This document shows, piece by piece, positions 37,932-43,909 of a stretch of 43,909 nucleotides of DNA. Below the pieces are notes generated by a model that worked only from the letters and a program-made list of their open reading frames with translations, was not told the DNA's origin and made no database searches. Source of the stretch: Prorocentrum cordatum (taxonomy: Eukaryota; Sar; Dinophyceae; Prorocentrales; Prorocentraceae); contig CAUYUJ010000899.1 of the NCBI GenBank assembly GCA_963575745.1, positions 1-43,909 on the forward strand. The letters are read 5' to 3'. Numbering within the stretch: position 1 is the stretch's first letter; each line of letters starts with the position of its first letter. Both the position numbers and the translations under genes were made by a program.

Positions 37932-38072
37932 GGATCGCGTACGCTCTGGGCGTGTTAGTTCCTTGCCCGCTGGGTACGCCCTCTTGGGGGCTGTCCCCGC
38001 TGGGGCCCCGGTGCCCGCCTTGGGCCCCGCCTTCGGCTGGGGTCCAGCCCCCGCCTTGGGCCTGTCATCCCC

Positions 38073-38153
38073 CTACGCCGTGGGCCGGGGCTCGCCCATT
38101 TCCTCGCTCCCTCCCGCCTTGGGCGGTCGCTTCGTGAGGTGGGCGTTCAGCTA
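38073..38153 (-). other. Two in-frame TAG codons between Gag and the linker frame
   Basis: TAG at 38153-38151 ends Gag and TAG at 38075-38073 follows 25 codons later. The frame then stays open into the linker protein without an ATG near its start. Both stops are TAG. Readthrough or point mutations could both explain this. Confidence 0.75.
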
Positions 38154-41100
38154 CCCATTGAGGAGGCGCGTGAGTGCGGCCTTGCGCCGGGGCACGACCA
38201 CCTGCTGGTAGTAGGCGTTCGGGTCCCCGAGGTCGAACGTTCGGGGCAAGTCGTAGCCGTTCTCCGGCATGAGTAGGATGTACTTGATGTCCTCCCTCCT
38301 CGGGTTCTCGGTGTCGAGCTCTCGGCAGAGCCGACGCCTCAGCTCCCGTAGCTCCTCGACCCAGGTGCTTCGGAGCTCTTCCCACAGATCCTTGACCCAA
38401 TGGTCTGGGAACTCCGAGGGGTCCCTCTCGAAGGCCGCCTCCAAGAACCCCAACGACCGCCGACGCTCCGCCCCATGTGCGACCCCTACGATGGACTCGA
38501 ACATCTGGATCTCGCACCGGGCCCTCTTAAACCAGGTCGCCATGTGGGTGGCGGGCCGCTGGCGGGGCTCCAGCTTGTCGTCCACAGGGAGCCGATAGCC
38601 ATCGAAGTCCTCGTCACGCGCGGGGACGCAGTCGTCCACCGCCAGGTCGTGAGGGCCCGTCCCGAAGGCGAGCGCCGCGTAGCCGTGCGCCACACGGTTG
38701 GTAACCAGGCAGGGAAACCCGATCGTCTTCAGAGTGCTCTTGGAGTGCGCACACATGCGCTTGAGAGAGTCGAACAAGTCCTTCCCCGTAATCCCCTCGC
38801 AGGCCTCAACCACGAAGGTGTTGCATCCCCGGGCTATGTAAAGGTCAAGTTCCTCGTCCCGACCGATCCCTGCCCTGGCGCCCCGGGCCTTCTTGTCGCC
38901 CTCGGTGGCCCGCGCCTGCCGCTCGGCGGCGAGGACGTGGCGCTCGGTGAGGCGGTTCTGGCGATCCAGGCGCTCGATGATCTGGGCTTCGGCCTCGGCT
39001 GCAAGCCCGCCCAGGGCGCCCGCCGCCCCGGCGTCGTCTGGACCCCCAGCTCGCTCCCCACCCAGGCCGCCCCCGTGGGGCGTCTGGCCAGTGAGGTGGC
39101 CAAGGACCGAGGCCCCGTCGAGGAGCGGGTTGGCCCCACGAGCGGCCCCCCCGCGTCCATCGCGTGCCAACAGGTCCCGATCACCCAGCAGGCCCCGTCG
39201 TGGGCCCGTGGGTTGGATGGGGGGCATGGCCCCGAAGAGCTCGCGTCGGGGTCCCTGCTTCGGGCTGGGATCCCGCCCCCGCGCCGAGCGACTCCGCGAC
39301 CCCTCGCGTGAGAAGCTGCCCTGCAGGGGGACCTTGTCGGCGGCCGCAGCACGCTCCCGCGCGCGCGCTTCCAGCTGCGCATCCTCCAAATCCGCGAGGG
39401 CGCGCTCCAGATCGGACCCCAGTGGGCCCGCCGCTGCCACCTGCGCGACTCTCCGCCGCAGCTGCCGTTCCGCCTGATCGAGCGGAACCCCGAGCAGGTC
39501 CGCGGTCATACCTAATGCGCTGAGGGCCGCCGCTTGGCCCCCCCGTCCTTTGAGATCCTCGGCTCGCAAGGAATCCATGAATATTTCGAGGGGGTCGGGC
39601 TCCTCAGCGTCCTCGCTCACGCCGGCGGCGGCCGCCGCCAGGCGCGACGGTGCCGCCACGGGAGCTGGGCGGGGCAAGCCCTCCATCCCGGGCGCAGGCT
39701 GCGCCCCCGGCGCGCCGCCCCGCCGATGGTGGCCGAGTGTGCGCACCGGGTCGTGCTGCAGCTGCTGGCGCTCCGTGTTCGTCAGGTAGCGCCGCCTCCA
39801 GCCGCTCGCGCTTTCCACGTCCACACCGTCCCACTGCCCCTGGCGTAACATCGCCAGCAGATCCTGCGGGATGTGGTGGGCGATGACACGCAACCCCACT
39901 TCCCGCGCGCCCTGGGGGACCTCGTACAGCAGCCGATTGATCCAATCTATCGGGTAGCGCCCGTCCTCCAGCGGAGGGGGGTGCCGTACGACCTCGCTGG
40001 CTGGGACCTCCACCCTGACGCCCTCGAGGCTAGTCCCGATGATAAGTCGTGCGTCCCCGCCAGTGCCCCGTGCGTCGAGCCCCTCACATTCTCCCAATAG
40101 AATATACCAAGGACTCGCCGGGGGCGCGCCGTACGCATCCTCGGCTCCCCGAGGGTCGCCCGGGAGTATCGGGCAGACCTTCACGAGTAAGGGCTCCTGA
40201 AGCCACCCGTGATGGGCGATCCGGTCGCCCGGGGCTCCGCGGTCGGCAGACCGTGAGCGCCCGCTGGCCCTTGCTTCCGCGGAGCGTGTGCGACGCGGCT
40301 GCGGCCCAGAAGCTAGGGCCTGCGCCCCCGAGGGCTCCACATCGACGGATGGGGCCACGGCGGGCGGTGGCGGTGCAGCGGGCGGGGGGTAGACCGGCCC
40401 GGGCGCTATGCCAACCCCATCGGCGGCATGCGCGGTCCAATCGCGCGCCCTGGCGGGGCTTGGAGCCCGCACCCGCATGCGGCGGCGCAGGCCCCCGAGG
40501 ATCCCAGGTTGGACCGTTGCTTCGACGCGCACGGTGCGACCCTCGTCCCGTCGGAGATGTTCCCCGCACATCGGGGCCCCCCCGCAGCTGCCCTTCGCCA
40601 TGCGGAGACTAGTGGGGAGGCTGCACTTGCGGCCGATCAGGGTAGACCGATACTTCTGCGCATGGTGGGCGCAGAGGTGCACCTGTGCATTGAGACAATG
40701 CCCCGGCCGGGGGACGTCCGACACCTCCGCGTCCTCCTGTAGCAGAACAGTAGCCTCCTGCATCCCTCGGTCGCCGCACCCCTCCGGCTGGAGGGGGCGT
40801 GCGCCACCCGCGAGCTGCGCCCCAACTTGTGCGGCTTGGCAGGGGCGCTCCTCCGCCTCCACCTCGCTCTCCGAATCGATGTCCAGGCGGCGATAGCCCG
40901 TGGCGTCGGTGATGTAGCGGGGCTCCGGCCGGCCCCGGCACAGCCATCCAAGTACCGACCAGGGTGAGCAAAGCAGCCACTTGAGGACCCCGAACACCTT
41001 CCGGAGTCCCACGCCGACTGCCCGGCAGGCTGTGGCCTTTCCGTGCTCAGCCAAGTCCACGATCTGTGTATGGTCAATGGCCGCGTACTGGTCGACATGC

Positions 41101-42338
41101 ATGGGATGCGCCACTGGACAGGAGGCGCACTCGACGGCACGGCATAGATGCACGTTCCCTGTCTCCTCGAGGTTCAGCCGCCACTTGCGACTGGTGCACC
41201 CCAGAACCTGCCCGATCTTGATGGTCAGCCCGTGGCGGTCCAGTCGGCACCGGTCCGCGAAGTTGCAGCTGATGCGGGCCACCTGCCCGTGCTTGTGCAG
41301 AAGCACGTGGTTGTACGCCCGATTGGTCCCTCGGCCGCGGACCCCCTTTGTGTAGAACTCCGTCTCCACCACGCCGCCCAAGCCCGGCCCGCGCCAGCGC
41401 ACCAGCAAGGGAGTCGGAGGGGGTGGGGGCAGATGGGCGCCGGGCCCATCGCCTCCGCGTCGCTGGCAGCACCGGGTAATCTGGTACCACGCCCAGCGGA
41501 GTCCCCCGGCTGCCCACAGCATAGGCTGGGCTGCGGTGTTGACGATGAAGGCCAGGGCACCCAACACGAACGTGAAGATGCCTAGGGCAAAGCATAGGAC
41601 CGCGGTCTCCCACCAGTACCCAAGCATCTTAACGCCCAGGCGGTCGACGGCGGATCCAATCCATCCGCCACTCGTGCGGATCGTGCCCGTGTGGTCGGGG
41701 GAGCTTACCCACGCTCCGTAGCCCGCGAACTCGAAGACCCAGGCTGCGAATCCCCAACCGGGACCCGGCCCCGCCTCCGGGGGCGGGGTAGGTGGCGGCG
41801 GAGGCGGTGGGGGCTCGTTCCGGCCAGCCCACCAATGGGGCAGGTGCGGGACCCAACCACTCCACCCCCAATGCCCGTCCAGCCCGCGCGGCGGGTCAGG
41901 CTCGCCATCGCCCGTCCGGTTTCCCGGGGCAGACGGCTGCCCAGGCGCACCCGTGGGCTCGCTGTTACCTCCGTATGCCGGCGTAGCTGGGCTGCCCGTG
42001 GGCTCGCCCTCGCCTACGCGCCCGATGCCCGCGGGCGTGGTCGTTGTAGTCGACCCTGACCGCGGCGGCACAGGGACGCCCGGCGCCCCCGGGGGCTTGG
42101 CCTGCGGCCCTCGCCCCTTTCCCCCTGCAGGCGCGGGCTTGGCGGGCGGTCCTCGCCCCTTGCCTCGCCCCCCACCGCCCGCCGGCAGCGCTGTCGGCCC
42201 GGGCAGGGCTGACGGCGTCGGCGCTGGGACCTCCTGCCCCCCGCGCCCGAACGGCAGCCAGCCAAGCGCCCCTTGGACCGTGAGAGCACCGCCCGTAACC
42301 AAGATCATCAGGTGCGCTCCCAGGAAGCCCACAGCCAT
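38151..42338 (-). CDS. Gag-like protein with possible signal peptide and membrane helix
   Basis: 1,395 residues starting at the ATG at 42338, 178 bases inside the element. Residues 1-27 are hydrophobic (GFLGAHLMILVTGGALTV), like a signal peptide or first membrane segment. A Pro/Gly-rich region to about 200 includes a proline run. Residues 241-268 form a strong membrane helix (WETAVLCFALGIFTFVLGAL). Beyond it come Cys-rich stretches (C358, C364, C381, C399, C404, C407) and a second cysteine/histidine cluster near 535-610 (HCLNAQVHLCAHHAQ, SCGGAPMCGEH). The C-terminal third is charged and helical and holds GFPCLVTNRVAHGYAALAFG. It is first in the element and followed by Pol, so it takes the place of Gag, which packages the RNA. 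The membrane topology is unusual for a YR-element Gag and could mean membrane-associated particles. No family identified. Confidence 0.7.
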   Translation of the reverse strand: MAVGFLGAHLMILVTGGALTVQGALGWLPFGRGGQEVPAPTPSALPGPTALPAGGGGRGKGRGPPAKPAPAGGKGRGPQAKPPGAPGVPVPPRSGSTTTTTPAGIGRVGEGEPTGSPATPAYGGNSEPTGAPGQPSAPGNRTGDGEPDPPRGLDGHWGWSGWVPHLPHWWAGRNEPPPPPPPPTPPPEAGPGPGWGFAAWVFEFAGYGAWVSSPDHTGTIRTSGGWIGSAVDRLGVKMLGYWWETAVLCFALGIFTFVLGALAFIVNTAAQPMLWAAGGLRWAWYQITRCCQRRGGDGPGAHLPPPPPTPLLVRWRGPGLGGVVETEFYTKGVRGRGTNRAYNHVLLHKHGQVARISCNFADRCRLDRHGLTIKIGQVLGCTSRKWRLNLEETGNVHLCRAVECASCPVAHPMHVDQYAAIDHTQIVDLAEHGKATACRAVGVGLRKVFGVLKWLLCSPWSVLGWLCRGRPEPRYITDATGYRRLDIDSESEVEAEERPCQAAQVGAQLAGGARPLQPEGCGDRGMQEATVLLQEDAEVSDVPRPGHCLNAQVHLCAHHAQKYRSTLIGRKCSLPTSLRMAKGSCGGAPMCGEHLRRDEGRTVRVEATVQPGILGGLRRRMRVRAPSPARARDWTAHAADGVGIAPGPVYPPPAAPPPPAVAPSVDVEPSGAQALASGPQPRRTRSAEARASGRSRSADRGAPGDRIAHHGWLQEPLLVKVCPILPGDPRGAEDAYGAPPASPWYILLGECEGLDARGTGGDARLIIGTSLEGVRVEVPASEVVRHPPPLEDGRYPIDWINRLLYEVPQGAREVGLRVIAHHIPQDLLAMLRQGQWDGVDVESASGWRRRYLTNTERQQLQHDPVRTLGHHRRGGAPGAQPAPGMEGLPRPAPVAAPSRLAAAAAGVSEDAEEPDPLEIFMDSLRAEDLKGRGGQAAALSALGMTADLLGVPLDQAERQLRRRVAQVAAAGPLGSDLERALADLEDAQLEARARERAAAADKVPLQGSFSREGSRSRSARGRDPSPKQGPRRELFGAMPPIQPTGPRRGLLGDRDLLARDGRGGAARGANPLLDGASVLGHLTGQTPHGGGLGGERAGGPDDAGAAGALGGLAAEAEAQIIERLDRQNRLTERHVLAAERQARATEGDKKARGARAGIGRDEELDLYIARGCNTFVVEACEGITGKDLFDSLKRMCAHSKSTLKTIGFPCLVTNRVAHGYAALAFGTGPHDLAVDDCVPARDEDFDGYRLPVDDKLEPRQRPATHMATWFKRARCEIQMFESIVGVAHGAERRRSLGFLEAAFERDPSEFPDHWVKDLWEELRSTWVEELRELRRRLCRELDTENPRREDIKYILLMPENGYDLPRTFDLGDPNAYYQQVVVPRRKAALTRLLNG

Positions 42339-42411
42339 GGCACCACAGGCGCGCTACCTAGTCCGCGGACTAGCACGGCTGTGGTTATGGCCGCCCCGCG
42401 GCCCCCTGGAA
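42339..42411 (-). other. Element 5' leader
   Basis: Short GC-rich stretch between A1 and the Gag ATG. The transcription start and any spliced-leader acceptor are not determined. Confidence 0.5.
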
Positions 42412-42516
42412 CACCCGCGCGTCGGCCAGAGCCGAACGCTACGGACCCAAAATGGCTACCTGAGCCCACGCCCCCTCCCACTTAACCTGCAGTCTACAAC
42501 CAATCAGACTATACAA
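42412..42516 (-). repeat. Terminal repeat A1
   Basis: 105 bp, 103 identical to A2. It is the right (5' in the sense direction) boundary of the element, followed at 42517 by unrelated CTCTCTGGGCC. On the sense strand it contains GTAGCCATTTTGG (42459-42447) and TCCGTAGC (42445-42438), both parts of the dinoflagellate spliced leader. Confidence 0.92.
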
Positions 42517-42790
42517 CTCTCTGGGCCCCCTCCTGGGGCCCCCCTGGCCGGCTCCAAGGCGGCTCCGAAAGATGGGAATCGCGATTCCCATCTTCCCCTA
42601 CGCGTCGGAAGGTCTCCAGGAGGCCCCATGAAACTTCCCAGAGGCCCCGCGGTGCCCCAAGAGCGCCTCCTGGGCGTCGCTCGCTGTTGGCGCCCATTTC
42701 AAGGGCCCCCGCCGAAACCCTACGGGGCCCTCTGGGGGCCCCATGACGGCCCCAAGAGCGCCGCTTCTGCGCGCCAGGGACAATGACATC
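42517..42790. repeat. GC-rich GGCCCC/CCAAGAGC repeat-family member
   Basis: Words such as GGCCCCAAGAGCGCC and CTCCAGGAGGCCCC tie this stretch to 22790-23700 and 8060-8720. It holds a perfect palindrome (next entry). No gene seen. Confidence 0.6.
42569..42594. repeat. Perfect 26-bp palindrome
   Basis: AAGATGGGAATCG followed directly by its exact reverse complement. It takes the same place in its repeat context (after GGCTCCAAGGCGGCTCC) as the hairpins at 22874, 23043 and 23651, with a wholly different stem sequence. Confidence 0.9.
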
Positions 42791-42814
42791 AAGATGCGCG
42801 TGCGCCAGACGACA

Positions 42815-43906
42815 TCAAGGGGGAGCAATGCTTGCGCACCCACAAACCGACAGCCTCCCAAGACGAAATCGAAGCATCCTCCAAAACTCGAACCGGCGAT
42901 GCCTCCACCTCCACGTCGCCCACCTCCTCATCCCCTTCCCCCCCTTCCCCGGCCCCCCAGCCCCTCGCCCACCACCCTCGTCATCATCCATCCGTCCTCG
43001 TATGTCTCCCCTCCCCCATCCTCCCTTATCCTCGCCCTCCCCCCTCCTCCATCGCCCCGCCCCTCCTGCTTTCCGCTGCTTGGCCTTGGCCGCCATGGCC
43101 TTCGCCTTCGCGGGCGCTGGCCCCTCCTCGAGCTTATCCAACTTCTCCAAATCCGAATCGCACTTCGCATCGCCGCTCAGGTTGCCGTCCGCGTCCACCG
43201 CGTCGCCGCCATCGGCTCCGCCAGGGCCCTTCGGGCCCTTCGGCCCCGAGGCAGGCCCGCCCTTCGGCTTCGCCTTGGCGCTGAGCAGGATGTCCAACAG
43301 GTCGTGGCCGTCGCCGCTGCCAGCCGCCCCGCCAGCGACGGGGGCCCCTGCGGCTGCGACCGCGCCATCGGCGCTGAACACCTCGGACCCCTTGGACACG
43401 GCCTCCCCCCGAAGGACGCCGACGCAGCTGTCAGCAGACGCGGTGCGGGGCCTCTCCGCCACGACGCGCTGAAGGCCAGGGATCAGCGAGAAGAAGCGAG
43501 CCACCCCGTAGCAAGAGCTGAACACGAGCTCGCGCCTGCTCTCGCTCACCTTCAACTTGAACATCGAGTCGTCGGTGGACTTGCACTGAGCGAATACCGC
43601 AACTGCAGGCTGTGATTTTCGAACGACGCACATGCGCAGATAAGTTGACCGTGGCGGGGCCCCTGCGACAATAGCGCGGAGCCGCATGAACTCGCCAGCC
43701 TCGACGTCCGCGACGAAGGATCTCAGAGATGCAGCCATGGCCAACGCGTCGTCATAGATGTCCTCGTCACGGGAACAACACAAACCCAAGTGCTTGCGGC
43801 AGCAGGGTTGCCGCGAAACTACTGGCTCCTGAGGCGCGGGGGCGCCGTCTGTCTCGGCGACAAGCATCATGGATCGAAGTTCTTGTCGGATTCTGCCTGA
43901 GGTCAA
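42815..43906 (-). CDS. Hypothetical protein, partial at the window edge
   Basis: An open frame enters from the right edge. The first ATG is about 13 codons in, but the frame continues to the edge, so the start may lie outside. The first 160 residues look like a folded, cysteine-containing domain (QPCCRKHLGLCCSRDEDIYD, STYLRMCVVRKSQPAVAVF, ELVFSSCYGVARFFSLIPG). Residues about 205-290 are an acidic and then Lys/Ala-rich linker (DLLDILLSAKAKPKGG, CDSDLEKLDKLEEGPAPAK). The last 70 residues are Gly/Arg/Trp-rich over a purine-pyrimidine tract and are probably untranslated or intronic. No family recognised. It is on the same strand as the retroelement but outside its terminal repeat. Confidence 0.45.
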   Translation of the reverse strand: MTSGRIRQELRSMMLVAETDGAPAPQEPVVSRQPCCRKHLGLCCSRDEDIYDDALAMAASLRSFVADVEAGEFMRLRAIVAGAPPRSTYLRMCVVRKSQPAVAVFAQCKSTDDSMFKLKVSESRRELVFSSCYGVARFFSLIPGLQRVVAERPRTASADSCVGVLRGEAVSKGSEVFSADGAVAAAGAPVAGGAAGSGDGHDLLDILLSAKAKPKGGPASGPKGPKGPGGADGGDAVDADGNLSGDAKCDSDLEKLDKLEEGPAPAKAKAMAAKAKQRKAGGAGRWRRGEGEDKGGWGRGDIRGRMDDDEGGGRGAGGPGKGGKGMRRWATWRWRHRRFEFWRMLRFRLGRLSVCGCASIAPP

Positions 43907-43909
43907 TGT

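Larger units (their letters stand above)
26952..42516 (-). mobile_element. Tyrosine-recombinase retroelement (Ngaro/DIRS-like), apparently full length
   Basis: The element is 15,565 bp and reads on the minus strand. Its termini are split direct repeats in the order A1 (42516-42412), coding region, B1 (27512-27303), A2 (27302-27198), a 36-bp spacer, B2 (27161-26952). A copies agree at 103/105 and B copies at 207/210, so the insertion is young. The A2/B1 junction equals the junction expected when the two element ends are joined in a circle. Known Ngaro, VIPER and related YR elements use this arrangement with RT, RNase H and a tyrosine recombinase instead of an integrase, and they do not make target duplications; none is seen here. 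The size is about three times that of typical Ngaro elements because of extra methyltransferase, membrane-Gag and RNA-binding modules. Confidence 0.9.

Overview
The window looks like a piece of a dinoflagellate nuclear genome. It is GC-rich, full of microsatellites and long homopolymers, and has long stretches without genes. It holds intronless, broken gene copies, and one of these carries an 18/22 match to the dinoflagellate spliced leader just upstream of its start. Almost everything I can identify is mobile or retroposed DNA. No rRNA, tRNA, CRISPR array or bacterial operon was seen, and the species cannot be named from sequence alone.

Layout. 1-2050: degenerate CTATG repeat, then pyrimidine-rich microsatellite. 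2053-3188 (minus): a decayed LINE 3' half (RT-end knuckle plus RNase H) split by a 21-C run. 3486-7030: two large arrays of one 77-bp unit, each inside a duplicated module. 7050-10480: CTC, ACAT, poly-A, poly-G, GA and TATG tracts with no supportable gene. 11101-14085 (minus): a 5'-truncated LINE with RT, knuckle, RNase H, 3' stem-loop, A-tail and a 15-bp flanking duplication. 14600-16145: purine and pyrimidine tracts and a tandem duplication with A-runs. 16199-20322 (minus): a large unrecognised protein-coding retrocopy with a zinc-finger start, broken by frameshifts and a stop, headed by a spliced-leader relict. 21217-22685 (minus): a broken cytosine-5 DNA methyltransferase gene. 22790-24190: a family of covarying palindromes, duplicated AT hairpins and a phased ATCGCCGG array between C-rich and G-rich arms. 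24330-26866: two hypothetical proteins.

The centrepiece is 26952-42516: a 15.6-kb tyrosine-recombinase retroelement read on the minus strand. Its ends form the split direct repeats A1 - ORFs - B1 A2 B2 known from Ngaro/VIPER-type elements (A: 105 bp, 103 identical; B: 210 bp, 207 identical). Its coding order is a Gag-like protein with a possible signal peptide and membrane helix; a CCCH finger and a possible OTU-like protease; a cytosine-5-methyltransferase-like domain whose motif I straddles a frameshift; reverse transcriptase; RNase H; a second methyltransferase-like domain; a tyrosine recombinase with a full catalytic set; and then an unusual tail with a basic region, an RRM and a four-pair cysteine (ZZ-like) zinc finger. 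By analogy with known YR elements the RT and RNase H would make cDNA, the cDNA would circularise at the A/B junction, and the recombinase would integrate the circle. The methyltransferase and RNA-binding modules are the novel part.

The right edge (42815-43906, minus) is a partial hypothetical protein next to a GC-rich region with a perfect 26-bp palindrome.
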